Part shown: in pieces, positions 1 to 11,849 of the stretch
Numbering within the stretch: position 1 is the first letter of the stretch
How the letters are laid out: the number at the start of each line of letters is the position of its first letter
Source of the DNA: Acanthochlamys bracteata
Lineage: Eukaryota > Streptophyta > Magnoliopsida > Pandanales > Velloziaceae
Direction of reading: 5' to 3'
DNA: 64,000 bases
Assembly: GCA_019914995.1 (NCBI GenBank)
Contig: CM034141.1
Coordinates: 5,372,001-5,436,000, forward strand
Notes under the pieces: model-generated
The model's input: the letters and a program-made list of their open reading frames with translations, nothing else
Database searches by the model: none
Told to the model about the DNA's origin: nothing
Program-made: the position numbers and the translations under genes

Positions 1-42
1 ATGTCAATTTTAAAAACAGGTGCACAGGAGCAACAAACTTAC

Positions 43-194
43 GGTGGAGCAAAACTAGACCCGTCACTATCATATCCGTCTCCATTCACACTGGCTGCAG
101 AACTGTGCAGAGTGGTGCCGCCAATGGCAGAACTGATCGATGCCCGGCTCATCCTTGCGATTTCCGATGTCAATGGTGTTGTGTCAATGATCAT
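43..194 (-). CDS. KCBP: Kinesin-like calmodulin-binding protein (KCBP), first coding exon, partial gene
   Basis: On the minus strand an ATG at 194..192 opens a 50-residue exon ending at a strong donor (ACTTAC on the plus strand at 37-42, i.e. GTAAGT). The exon ends with the run NGDGYDSDGSSFAPP, which I recognise from the N-terminus of plant KCBP, just before its MyTH4 domain. An in-frame stop lies just upstream (206..204). KCBP (ZWICHEL in Arabidopsis) is a minus-end-directed kinesin with MyTH4-FERM, motor and C-terminal calmodulin-binding regions, acting on microtubules in trichomes and cell division. Only the unstructured N-terminus is inside the window; all domains lie beyond the left edge. 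The identification rests on this short signature, so it is probable rather than certain. Confidence 0.72.
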
Positions 195-1060
195 TTCAGG
201 AATTCAAAGCCAAATCATCCAACTATGGTTTACTCTTGTCCACATAAACACACTGAATCAGAATGAAAATTCTTTGTTTTCCTTCTAGTCAATACAGCAG
301 ATAAATAACCAATACCCAGATACTTGCTGGGTCCTTTCCGAAACCTGGAAAATCAAAATTTTGAGTTATTAACGATTCTAATGGAACTGCTTTCAGAAAA
401 TGTACAATGCCTCATAGCATTCCTTCATTTCTAGCAAGCTTTAGAAAAACAAGAACTGGGAAACTTGAAAAATGATAACTTTAAACTAAAGGCATGTCTC
501 ATAGAGATCCATTCTGATAACACATTGCTCAAAAAGCTCACTGAAAGAAAATTTCTCGACTTTATCCCAAAATCTTTCTCCGTTCAATTTAGGTAAGCGC
601 AAAAACCGAGAATAAAAGCTGAATCAAAATGTAGAAAAAAGAAATACCCAAAACAAGAATTACCAAAGATCTAGGAAACATTGACAAAGATCTTAACTTT
701 CAAGAAACAAACGAACAAAAAAGTTGATATTTTTGATTACCTCTAGTTGGCCAATCTGAAAATTGAATCAACAAAAAAAACGACTCATTTGAAACCTTCT
801 TCCTCGAACTTGTGTTCTAGAAGACGGTTGAAAAAAAAATAAAATAAATGGGAACTTTTATTGATGGTGAAGGATTGAAAACAAAACAGATGACGAGACT
901 CACGAGAATTAAAAGACTTTTCTTTCTTGAAGAGAGAGAAAGAGCCAGAGAACTGAACAATCAACAACAGCTCTCTCTCTTCTCTCTCTAACTCGATCTT
1001 CGTGAGATTCTTGTATTCCAAAAAAAAAACTATGCATTTCTTTTTCAAACTGTGTTCAAA
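195..1060 (-). other. Probable 5' leader region of the KCBP gene
   Basis: Upstream of the KCBP start codon on the minus strand there is no convincing protein-coding frame. The stretch 940-1005 is a GA/CT-rich tract typical of plant 5' untranslated regions. A possible leader intron donor (AGAG/GTAATC, read on the minus strand) lies near 741. The minus-strand ORF at 785-1048 is low-complexity and I do not believe it is a gene. Confidence 0.4.
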
Positions 1061-1384
1061 AAAAAAAATTTTCTTTTTAGTTTGAAAGGAAAAAGAAAAT
1101 TGTTTTATTTTAATTTATAAACTATAAACTGAATTAATATTAATTAAATGAATGATCAAAATATACAAATAAACTGAATAAATACCATTGCTTTTTAAAA
1201 TATTCACGAAAGTGACCCTCGCTCTTTTTGTTTTCTTCTAAGATTTTTGCAAAACTATCCCTGTGATTAACAAAGTCGTATTATTTGATCCTCCTAACTT
1301 ATTATTAGTAATTAGGCTCTCACTAAACTTGAAAAATTGTAATAATTCAGGAATTTAAAATTTACCCCTCTGACCGTGCATTTA

Positions 1385-1657
1385 GGGAGCGTTTGGGATT
1401 GCTTATGAATTGAAAGTTTTTTTTAAATGAAAAGTATTTTTATTTTTTTTGAAAAACGAGCTATATTTTTTTTATTTCTAAAAAAAATAATAAAAATATG
1501 CAATAAAAAGATCTCACTTCGTAGAATTTTTCTACACTTTCTAAATTATTTAAATAAATTTTTTATATATTTAAAAATATGTATTGAAAAATATAAAATT
1601 GAGAAAAATTGAGAAAAGCTGATAAAAAGCTTATGAAACGCACTGTCAAACGGATCC
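1385..1657. mobile_element. MITE family 1, copy A (degenerate ends)
   Basis: About 273 bp beginning GGGAGCGTTTGGGATTGCTTA and ending in a degenerate inverted copy. The interior matches copies B (4481-4741) and C (18176-18423), with the shared core GCAATAAAAAGATCT followed by GTAGAATTTTTCTA and ACTTTCTAAAT. There is no coding capacity; the small ORF across it is an accident. The flanks TTA/TAA do not form a clean duplication. Confidence 0.7.
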
Positions 1658-4480
1658 TAAGGATGGTGCATTTGAAGTACTTTAAAATAAAAAAATTATT
1701 TTATTTTATTTAAAAAAATAAGTTTTATAAACTAACAAAAATAATAAGAATTTATTACGTAAAATATTTTAATTTTTTTAAATTTTTAAATAATTTTTGA
1801 AAAAAATTATAAAAGAATTATAAAATATAATTAAAAAATTAAAATTTATTTTTCTAGAACGCGTTGCCACACACGCTTATAGTAATTTCTCATTAATTAT
1901 AAAACCTTTCTACATAGTAAAATTTTTAGAGATGTTTCGAGTGCTTACAGAAAAAATCTTTGTGAAACCAAATATATTTTAAAACTTATAAAATAAGTTC
2001 TTTTTTCACCTAAAAATTAATTAGATTAATCATAATATTTTTATGATGTAAAAGTTTTCTATTTTTGAAAATTCTAAAATTTGTATAAAATATTATTGAA
2101 ATTTATAAAAAAAATATGAAAAAAAATGAATTGAAAAGAACTCCCAAATATCATCTTACAGATGTGTGGATAAAGAAAAGAAACGAAAACACAAGGTTTA
2201 CAGCGTGCCAACATGCATGTTTTAAAATTTACACAAAAATCTTAATAGTTTAAACAAACAAAATAATATTATGAAATAGTTTTCAGTTAAAAAATTTTCA
2301 ATTTTATCTTAATTCTATAAGAAAATAAATTTTGTAATATATTTACAGCGTGTTTAAATTGAGAGTTCTAATTCTACTCTTCATAATATAAATATAAAAC
2401 TTTCAAATTTCCAAAACCAAATAAAGACATTTTAGAGTGCATATAACATTGTTTTCTAGAAAAATATTTTTGAACTTTTTAATTTTATATTTTCTAATAA
2501 AATTTTTTAATATTTTAAGAAATTTATTTAAAATATATAGAAAATTTTGACATTGTAACTCGTATGATCTTATTATGCTTATTTTATAATTTTTTAACAA
2601 AAAAATAGTTTTCAAAATAAAATAAAAATATTTTTTATTTTAAAAAATTACATTTTATAAACACTTTCAAACATTTCTTTAAACTTTTTATAAAAAATCA
2701 TCTTATTTATTTGTTATTTTACTCTTCTAACTAAATAAAAATAATCCTTCACTATTCATCACTCTTACTATATATTACTCTCATTTTTATTACTATTATT
2801 TTTTATATTATTACTTATTATTCTCGTACCTAAGCAGACTTTTATAATTGTCGCTTTTATTGAACATCCTTGCGCAAGGTCAATAATTTTGATTTAATTA
2901 TTTACTATAAACATTTAATTTTGTTCATACGCTTGATTTGCCAAAAATAACATCTATAAGATTATCAGTGAGAAAAGGTTTTTAAAATTGAATGTAAAAG
3001 TTATATGATAAAGAAACAAAAAATAAATTCTTTGTTAGGATGATGATTTAGAAATTATATTGTGTTATTTATTATATTTATAGGAATTTAGTTTCTCTAC
3101 AATTTAAATTTTAAAATTACAAAAAAGTTAACTTGTAAAATATTATAATCATTATCTTTTATTACTTTTTGAAGTAAAAATTAAATTTTATTTTTAAAAA
3201 AAATATTTTTTATAAAATTTTAATTTATAAAGACTTTCAAAAATCATATCATTCAACGAAATTTAGAGAAAAGATAAATTGAAGTCTCATTACTTCACTT
3301 TAACCGTAACTAATTACAGTAAAAATTGTAAGTTTTTTTTTTTTATTGATCTCTATAATATTTGTTAAAATAATGGCATTTAGGTAAATATGCTGAGATC
3401 TAAGGTGAGTTTTCTCCTTTTATTCTATAACAATCACATATCTGAAATCCAAAATATCATATTCTGAGAAAGCCAAATAAAATTTTCCAGAAAAAAACTT
3501 AAGTTGATGAAGAGCTCCCAACTCAACTCATTAAATACAAATAATAATAACAAAAGGAGAAAACTTTTTTCTAACAACACAGAAAGGGACATACGTACGT
3601 GCACGTTTTGCTCTTCCACGCCATCCCACTGCCGGCCGCCTAGGAACTGGCTATTTTTTTTTTTCTTCATTTTCTTTAGTCTCAAAATTTTCCTGAATTT
3701 TTTTTCATTTCTCAAAATTTGGTGAATGAATTTTTCTCTAAGTTATAATGATTCATGAGCGATTGGTTATCTTCGGAGCAAAGAAATAGCTTTTCAAGGT
3801 ATTCCATTTTACTACTTTGTTACAACTTATACAACAATAATAAATAACAAATTAAATATCTATCTCATTCGAGTAACATTGGCTGTATAAATTTATTTTT
3901 AACTCTGTTTTATTATAAAATTAAATCCATCAAAATTTTAATTTTTCTAAATTTTGATCACTATTATAGACCAAGTTAAATTTGATCTATTGTTTTTAGA
4001 TCGTTCTAATAAAATATCATTACTTTTATATATTATAGCATTTTTAAAATTCTTAAAACATCTAGAAACTACCTAAGTCTACCTATCTGCTTATTCTTAC
4101 AACTTATACAAAAGTTAAATATTGCAGATTGTAATGTACTCTAAGAATTTAAGTTCATGTTTAGGGTTGTTTTGAAAGTACTTTTAAAAATAAATTTTTC
4201 TAGAACGAAATGTATCTAAAAAATTTTTTAAATTTTTTTTAAAAGCTCTATACTTTTAGCTAAAACAATTTAATAATAAATAATAATAATATCTCACAAT
4301 ATAAAATTTTTTATATTATTTTAAAAAAATAATAGAATATTCTAAGACATGTTTTTAAAAGCGTAAAATTATAGTTGGAATGAAAATGAGTTTATAAGCA
4401 AGCCAACATTACCTTAGTAAAAGCCATTGGAATCATATTCTATTTTCTATGATTCTTTTTTTTTTGAGTAACTAAATTAT
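1658..4480. other. AT-rich intergenic spacer
   Basis: Very AT-rich DNA with no credible ORF. Several stretches (2400-2720, 3180-3240, 4190-4380) resemble the recurring AT-rich element described in the findings. ORFs at 2403-2615 and 3434-3725 are low-complexity and overlap each other on opposite strands. Confidence 0.5.
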
Positions 4481-4741
4481 GGGGGCGTTTGGGATTGCTT
4501 ATGAAATGAAGCTTTTGTGAAATGAAAAATATTTTTATTCTTTTTAAAAAACGAGCTCTATTTTTTTTACTTCTAAAAAAATAATAAAAATATGCAATAA
4601 AAAGATCTCATTACGTAGAATTTTTCTACACTTTCTAAATTTTTAAATAAATTTTTTATATATTTATAAAATATGTATTAAAAAATATAAAATGGAAAAA
4701 AGTTAAAAAGAAGCTTTTGGTAAGCAATCCCAAACAGCCCC
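4481..4741. mobile_element. MITE family 1, copy B (intact terminal inverted repeats)
   Basis: 261 bp. The left end GGGGGCGTTTGGGATTGCTTA is mirrored by the right end TAAGCAATCCCAAACAGCCCC, giving a terminal inverted repeat of about 20 bp. The element is flanked by TAT on both sides, consistent with a 3-bp target duplication as in PIF/Harbinger (Tourist-like) MITEs. It is non-coding. Confidence 0.85.
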
Positions 4742-5397
4742 TATAGATATTTTTCACAAGAAAAGGACATTTTAGTTTTTGTTGATTTAGCTTTTGACTA
4801 CGAATTCCAACCCACAAAATGTTTCATAGTATTTTTAATCATATAACTGTTAAAATTATATACAATCTAAAAGTTACATTAGTATTTATATACTAATTTT
4901 TTATAGAGCTACCAAAACAGGTTCAATAAGTATGTTAAAAATCTTTGGATACCTTATTTTATACATAAATAATTGCTCTTGCAAGAAACAAAAAGTGAAC
5001 AGCTTCCAAACATACCCTTGAATAGAAAAACAGAAACCAAAAAACAAAAATCTCATGAACACATTTATTCTTGCAATGTAATGCAGTGAATCAATTCATT
5101 GAATTCATTCATTGAATAGATGAGGAGGCGCAGAAAGAACAACTTCCATTACATTGATCCTTTACCTTCTACAGGCTACAACAACATGTTTGTTTTCCTT
5201 CTTTCTTCAGCCGGTCTTCAGCATTACTATCTTTATCATAAACCAAACCAATGCTTTGAAAGTTCAAGCCTACCTATGTCAAGCAGTACCAAAATTTCTG
5301 TATTTCATATAAGGTAGTGTTGGGTATAGTGGTTTGTACACTATCAGCTTAAAGTTATTGGGTCTGATTTTAACTCTCCTAGAGTGGAATCTGGAAG

Positions 5398-5692
5398 GAC
5401 GTGTTTCAATTTATTCGTAACTCCACTTTTTTCCGCCAAATTTTGAGTTCCTAATAGTTTATATATTTCAATTACATAAGGAATTCAGAATTCCACTTTT
5501 ATATATGGAACTTTATTTCTAACTTTTTTATTTACACACTTTTTAATACAACTAAATCTTTCAATTTTCAACACACTTCTAAAATCTATTGAAACACAAA
5601 TACTGAACTCCACTTTTATTTTATTTTTCAAGAAACTTCATTTTCTATTTTTCACTTTCACGTAACTTAGTTACGGCTATTTTAAACACGCC
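5398..5692. mobile_element. MITE family 2, copy 1
   Basis: About 295 bp with inverted termini: left ACGTGTTTCAATTTATTCGTAAC and right GTTACGGCTATTTTAAACACG. Its interior carries TCTATTGAAACACAAATACTGAA, the reverse complement of a core shared with copies at 14183-14470 and 51217-51492. It is therefore the same family in opposite orientation. Non-coding. Confidence 0.75.
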
Positions 5693-5699
5693 ATAAAAC

Positions 5700-6280
5700 T
5701 GCAGCAGAATTTCAGAGTAACTTCTTTGCTAGAATTGTGTGCATCTTCTAATAAAAGCTCAAATTCAGTAGTGGTTAAACCTTCCATGACAGCAGAATTT
5801 GCTTTAGAGGGACATCTGATGAAGGGTATCCCAATCCAATGCAGCACTATAAACAAGGTAGTAAGTGTTCCTTCATGCAAGCATATAGCAGAAAGCCTGA
5901 TGACACTAGAATGATTGATGTTCTTAAGGATACCGATCTCCCCAGTAATATCCTATTTGAGCCGTTTAACTGCAGCAGCATCACCGTTGATAGTGTTCCT
6001 GATACACAGACCCTTTTAATCCTATGCTCTTCATCAAGCGACCCAGTAGCCTTTCTCCAGTTCACTGAACTAGCAAAGGCGGTGATGTGCATGCTGCTTT
6101 GCTCAAGAAGCCGAAGCAAGGCTCATCCTTCGTCAATGCTAACACCTACAGCAACACCCTTATGCTATTACTTCCACCACTACCACTTGTAGCAGGGGAA
6201 GGAGGAGGCGGGGTGAAGATGGAGCTGCAGCAACATCAATCGGTTCCAATACCAACTGAACTAACAGCGTAGTAAAAGGA
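5700..6280. other. Less AT-rich segment, possible unrecognised gene remnant
   Basis: This stretch is clearly less AT-rich than its surroundings and supports overlapping medium ORFs on both strands: plus 5726-5914, 5839-6192 and 6087-6272, minus 5847-6119. No one frame spans it, and I recognise no family in any frame. It could be a decayed exon, a retrocopy or a non-coding transcript. Confidence 0.25.
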
Positions 6281-7580
6281 TAAACCTCTGGGCTATATAT
6301 AACTAAGCAAATTTGCATCAAGAACAGCTTGCTAGCTCATATTTGGATGAGAATTTAGAAGAACCGGATCAGTTAGATGGGTGACAAACAAAGTTATCAA
6401 AATCCTAATTTAAATCTTAGATTCTATGATTTTACTTTACCCAAACGTTTTCAAATCTCAAAAAAATTCTTTTTGAGTAAATCTCATCTAAATTTCAATT
6501 CAAATTTTAAAATCATAAAATTTCGATCTTCTTGCGAATGGAAATTGCACTTGTTGCTACTCCAATAGCAAGTATCTCTAATTGAATATCGGATCATATA
6601 AATGAAATCATTTTGATTAATTTGATCAGATCAAAAATCAAAAAAAGTAATGTCCGAGTCAGTATTTAATCGGGCCGGGAGAATAAAAGAATCTTTCCTA
6701 CAAAAGAAATAAAAGAAGAAAGTACTCTTTCTATTGGAGATATTTGTTTTGAGTCAATTATCTAAATAAAGTTTCTGATCAAAAAAATTTTGTGTGTATC
6801 TTTTATATTTTGATTCATCCTTGTGATAAAATTCCTAAAAAAGGAAAACTGGAGTTTTTATATACTATTTTATTTTAAAAAATATTGAAGTTAATTATAT
6901 TTGAATTTTTTTTTTATAAAGTTTAGAGAGTTTTTTTATAAAATTTAAAAAAAATTTAAAAAAATTACAATTTTAAAATTTTATTTTAATAAAATATAGA
7001 GAAACTTTTTTATAAAATTTAAAATATTTTAAAATATACTAAAAAAATTTTAAAAATATATTAAAAAATTTTGTATAAAATATAAAATAATTTCCTATAA
7101 TTTATCGGTATATTTTACCATATTGATTTTATGATCATATTTAAATGAAACGATTATATTTAAAATTTTAATTTTGATAATGTTGATGACAAATAATTGC
7201 TAGTTTTTGGGCTACTTACGACAGCTAGTTGGATTTTGTGAGAAATAACCAAAACAAAGAGCTTTCAATTGGGCCCAACTTTATTTCCTTTCTTTTTGTC
7301 AAATTGTTTATGAGATAGTCATTGTCGGCATTATATTATCATCTTTTGCAATTTGGTGAAGATATCGGTCGATGAATCACTAGTTGATCATCTAACAAAA
7401 CAAAAAATTTAACCATTATATACATTTTCATACACAACTGAGATCACTTATTTACAGATTTACCGACTCTGTACAGAACTACTTACAGTAGCAAACAAGA
7501 TAATAATGTAGATGATAAAAATCAAAGTAAGCAGAGGACCACTGACATTTGTTTTGTTTCACTCGATTGATGAAAATTTT
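6281..7580. other. AT-rich intergenic spacer
   Basis: No supported gene. The stretch 6840-7100 is nearly pure A/T. The ORF 6377-6568 has no recognisable features. Confidence 0.5.
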
Positions 7581-7632
7581 TTATAATGAATGAAAGAATG
7601 AACCAATCCATAAAGAAATTAATGAAAATCAG

Positions 7633-8241
7633 TCAGGCCATTGTCATCATGGTCCTGAACTCTTCGAAACTAAGAACACCATCGCCGTTAAGATCAAAGC
7701 AACCTATGATCGCCTTGCAATCTCCCAACGTCCTCGTCTCTCCTAACAAAGATTCCAATGCCCGGTGAAGGCTCTTCGCCGTAATGCAACCTCCGGCAAC
7801 ACCAGCATCGGTATCAACGTAAACGGAAAACGCATCCATAAGATGCTGATCTCCTTCAATTTCTACTAACTTCATGAAATCATCTTGGTCTAGTAACCCA
7901 TCTCCGTCGGAATCAATAGAGCTAATGATCGACTCTGCGGCTTCTGGTGATAACTCGTGATCACCAAGAACTCGTCTGAGCTCTTCCGCAGATATCTTTC
8001 CGTCTCCGTTTTCATCAAAGTACTTGAATACTTGTTCAAATCCTGATCCTGTTGCCGAAGAGAAACTTGTTCTAAAACTCTCTGATGATGAATCTGTTTG
8101 TCTCGCTGGAGATTCGGGATCTTGTACTGATGGAGCTTGAGCCTTATTGTTCGCTGGAGTTAGTTTCCTGCGCAAACGCTTCAGTAACGAAGAACGCTTC
8201 TTTCCGCTTTCTTGTTGTTGGTTGGAGATCGGAGAACCCAT
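7633..8241 (-). CDS. Calmodulin-like protein (CML41/CML38-like), intronless
   Basis: A 202-residue protein starting at the ATG at 8241; the reading frame is open further upstream but without another ATG. The N-terminal ~65 residues are basic, then Ser-rich and not conserved. The calcium-binding part follows. EF-hand loop 1 is DENGDGKISAEE and loop 2 is DSDGDGLLDQDD. Loop 3 is degenerate (DTDAGVAGGCIT) and unlikely to bind calcium. Loop 4 is DLNGDGVLSFEE. The third-hand degeneracy and the ending FRTMMTMA match the CML38/41 group, which are stress-induced calcium sensors without catalytic activity. The basic N-terminal extension recalls CML41. A TATA box lies 147 bp upstream of the ATG. The exact CML number cannot be assigned from sequence alone. 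Confidence 0.92.
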   Translation of the reverse strand: MGSPISNQQQESGKKRSSLLKRLRRKLTPANNKAQAPSVQDPESPARQTDSSSESFRTSFSSATGSGFEQVFKYFDENGDGKISAEELRRVLGDHELSPEAAESIISSIDSDGDGLLDQDDFMKLVEIEGDQHLMDAFSVYVDTDAGVAGGCITAKSLHRALESLLGETRTLGDCKAIIGCFDLNGDGVLSFEEFRTMMTMA

Positions 8242-8387
8242 TGCTGCAGCTTCTCTGTTGATAGAATCAAGAGTAAACAACAAGCTGAAAGAATTCAAAT
8301 ATCTGTTTCTTGATTTGGAGTAGTAGTAGATCGATGAAGAGATGCTTGTTCAGTTGTATGTTAGTTCAGAGAAACAGTAAACTGGAG

Positions 8388-8395
8388 TTTATATA
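8388..8395 (-). promoter_or_regulatory. TATA box of the calmodulin-like gene
   Basis: On the minus strand this reads TATATAAA, about 147 bp upstream of the ATG at 8241. That leaves room for a leader of roughly 110-120 bases. Confidence 0.6.
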
Positions 8396-8399
8396 GATC

Positions 8400-9685
8400 A
8401 CAGTCATGGCGGTTGGAGCGCGTCATGACAGTTAGATATTTTGCAGGAAGTTGTCGAGCGAAGCTTCATTGAAGCTGCTTCACTTTAATTGTTTTAATAT
8501 TTTTTTCCCCCTCTATTATAGATAAACATAGGTGAGTTTTGTCGGTATATGCGAAGTGAGCATACGTGGAACAATCGTGTGATGCAGTGATGGATTCTAC
8601 TTCAACTCGTTCTGCACCTAATGTTGATCAACATAGTTGAAACCGTGTTTTACTGCAAATAGAACGTGAGGGGTTGGCAGATTTCATGAATTAAAAATGA
8701 AGCTTTGAGAGAAATATCAAATATTTAATGAAAACATGATTAATTTGCCTGACAACGTGTTGACATCAACGGCGACAACGAGCAGGGCACGTACCAGATA
8801 CCTTTTCGATCGTTGTACGGTTTGAATCCAGCTGCTGTTGCCAGGATGATTAAGAAAATAGAAGGAATTCTCAGCTGGTACCAGCTTTGAAATCCTGGTA
8901 ATGAAAGGCATTAGAAAACCAAAATTATGTGAATGTTTAGAGAGATTATTTTTTCTTCTAATTTTTTATTTTATATTTTTAATAAAATTGTTTTAAAAAA
9001 TATTTTACTGTTTATTCTTAATAAAATATATTTCTTGTTTTATATTGTTAAAATATTTTACTTTTTTTAAAAATATTTTAAAATATAAAAAATCTACTTT
9101 TATAAAATTTTGATATTAAATATTGTATTATTTTTAAAAATAAAACAAAATTTATTTTCTAAATTTTCAAAATACTTTCATTTTAACAAAGCTTTTTTTT
9201 TTAATAAGCATTCCCAAATATTTTTTATATATGCGTCAAGAAATTTAACAATGCAGTAGAGATGAATGAATCACATAATATATCTGGAATGCTTTGAAAA
9301 TAAAATTTTAAAAATACAAGTATTTTTATTTTATTAAAAATATATTTTTTATTTTGAAAAATTAAATATATATAATAAAATTTTTGTAAATATATAAAAT
9401 ATTTATTAAAACTGTGAATTAAAAAAAATTAGAACGGAATGAAACGCATTTGGATTTAACTTTAACTTATTTTAAATTAAAAAATACAAAATTAAATTTA
9501 TTTTTCTAAAAAAGTTATTTTATCTAAAAAACTTTATTTTTAAAATTAAATTTATAACTAAAAATTCTCTTCTAAATTACTTTGAATCATAAATAAATAT
9601 ATCATTTTAAAATTTATTTTTTAAACAATTCACTTTTAAAAATTAAATTCAAAAACTTACTTTAGAATAAAAAAAACATGCCGTA
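8400..9685. other. Intergenic spacer upstream of the calmodulin-like gene
   Basis: 8400-8930 is of moderate composition and contains a minus-strand ORF (8717-8911) with no recognisable family. 8930-9660 is highly AT-rich and resembles the recurring AT-rich element. No supported gene. Confidence 0.45.
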
Positions 9686-9687
9686 TC

Positions 9688-11838
9688 CTTAACAGTATGG
9701 TAAGTTGTGTTGTTACACATCAAGGCTCGAAGCACAACAAGACCAGGACCTGTAAGTTCACTTCAACTCAAATGCGTCGATGAAACTAAAGATGTCTGCA
9801 ATAAGAATAAACAATCTAATCTGTAATGTTCATAACTCTATATGACAACCGCTCTCAACCGTCACTGTCCAAAATAACATTGGTACACCTTGGCCAGATT
9901 GATATTATATTCACCTCTCAAAGCTTGCTTACCAAAAAGCTTCCAGAAAAGGTAAAACAATAAAATATCATTGATATCAGAAGAGAATTCTCCAAGGATG
10001 AGGGTTTAATTGGCTGTTAATTTAGAAAATTAAAAAAGAATAGGATCTCACATGAAAAGCTGCAAGATCAAAATTATGCAGCTTTCTGTTCTTGGGGTAA
10101 TGGCATTCAGAGACTTAGTTGCAATCGTTAGACTACTTACTTGGCTTGGCATAAGGGCACCGAATGACTCACTGTTAGTGTGTGCCAAAACTTCTCATGC
10201 TCCGAATGTCCAGATCTTTGGGTTCACCAATAATGATTTTAATATCCTTCTTGCAAAGAGACAATGGTGGCCTCCTGCCAAAGAAAGATTTCCCAGGCAT
10301 CACCTGGGATTTTCAAAAGAACTAAGAAGTTCTAAGATGAAACAATTTAAGCTAACTCTAGCATGAAGAGTTACAACATACATTATACAAGTTACTATGT
10401 AGTCTAACCACACTACTTATATAAAAAATGACTGTTTTACAACTTCATAAAGTACTAAAGAAAGATGAAAGGCATTACCATGTAGCAACTAAAACAATGA
10501 CAGAAAATTCCATCAGCAGTTAAAAGTAAACCAAATCTTGAAACATTAAATCACTGAACACATACAAATCAATGAAGCTTTAGTGCCAAATTATGTTTTT
10601 TTTTCCTTGTTTGGAGCATGTGACTAGTGAAATATGTCATAGGCATTTCGTAACTTTAGTTCACTGATTAGGTGCATGAAATTTAAGTGACAGCATATAC
10701 TTTTATCCAATCGAAATAAGTACGAGAAAACCACATTTTTGTGAAGCATGTGTCTTCAGCTGCTAGTACCCATCATGCTAGTCTTGTGTCCACCGTCAGA
10801 TTTAAAACCCCACATTAGCGTGTCATCAAACCTGTGACAATGCAAACCATTATAATCTACATATTTTTATGCAGTTACTCATCCTTACTTAAGACAACTA
10901 CTACATATGAGGAAGAACAAGGAGGCCATCTAAAGTTCCAAAGTGAAACTATTTGCCCATATCAAACATGATCTTTGCTAACTCATAGAAATGGGCATAG
11001 CTGTTCAACATTAAGCACTTTCCACACTGTAGACTTACAAACTGGTAGCTCAAACAAGCAGACATTCGACGAATAATAATCAGTTGATGTTAGACTTTAT
11101 TAAACTTATTTACCAAAGAAATGAGAACCTTATACATTAGAATTTGAAAGTAACATATCAATCCATCAACTAAAATCATATTTAAAAAGAAAATTTTTTC
11201 TCTACTCACCACATTCATGATCACCCGAATCCAAACTGAACGCAAAATGTACCTCAAAATTTCAAATCAAATTCAGCTTTACAGCAAAAATATAAACTTG
11301 CCGTCAACAAACACCATAAATTCCAAACTTAAAAGAAATTTGATTACACTTAGAAAAATAAACAGAAATGCTGAAAAAAGGAAAATTAAGAGCAGCATAT
11401 TAGGCCATGATAACAAAATTATCCTCAAAAGACAAAAGTTTCTATATTCCACCAACACTGTTACACTTTAATCCAAACAAAACAAGTAATGTACCTCAAA
11501 ACTTCAAATTCAATTCAGAATCAGAGAGAAAAAACTGAACTTGTGATCAAGGAACACCGCAAGATTCAAACTTTACCTAAAAATTTCACAAAAACAAAAC
11601 TCGAAAGAAGTAAAGATACTTAAGTTGACATACGATTACTAACGGTGAGTAGCGGGACACCTGAGGCCGAGATTGAACGAGCCGAGAGTAGCGTTTCTGG
11701 GTTATGAACAGTTGTGGAGTTAATGAGTGACGTCATCACCTTCGCGAACGCTCCAACTGCTCCGAACATCGCATGCCGTTGTATCCGGCGAGGTGGTCCC
11801 ACCGCGCCGCCTACTCCGTTGTTCTCCGCCCCATTCAA
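9688..11838 (-). pseudogene. Tafazzin / N-acylphosphatidylethanolamine synthase-like acyltransferase pseudogene
   Basis: Read on the minus strand, several exon-sized segments match the plant tafazzin-like acyltransferase family (lysolipid acylation, NAPE synthesis). The first (11838-11620; likely start ATG 11769) encodes AFAKVMTSLINSTTVHNPET and GVPLLTVSNRMST. The second starts after an AG at 10832 with FDDTLMWGFKS, and in a shifted frame continues with WVLAAEDTCF. The third (near 10310-10180) encodes GRRPPLSLCKKDIKIIIGEP. A weak fourth lies near 9750-9690. Damage seen: the first intron donor reads TTAAGT instead of GTAAGT, the His of the family HX4D catalytic motif is Arg (SNRMST instead of SNHMST), the second segment has a frameshift and stops, the exons that should carry the central FPEG part are absent, and the third ends in an early stop. 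The family match is from memory of the conserved motifs. Confidence 0.8.
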
Positions 11839-11849
11839 ATTCCAACTTT

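Noticed and set aside
785..1048. 87-residue minus-strand ORF near the KCBP start
   Set aside because: Low-complexity and GA-rich with poly-Lys/Glu/Phe; better explained as 5' leader sequence.
6540..6780. Possible plastid-derived insertion
   Set aside because: A few stretches looked plastid-like, but I could not match any plastid gene or a continuous plastid segment.
10052..10366. 104-residue plus-strand ORF
   Set aside because: It overlaps the acyltransferase pseudogene on the other strand, where the family motif GRRPPLSLCKKD is read; the plus frame has no recognisable features.
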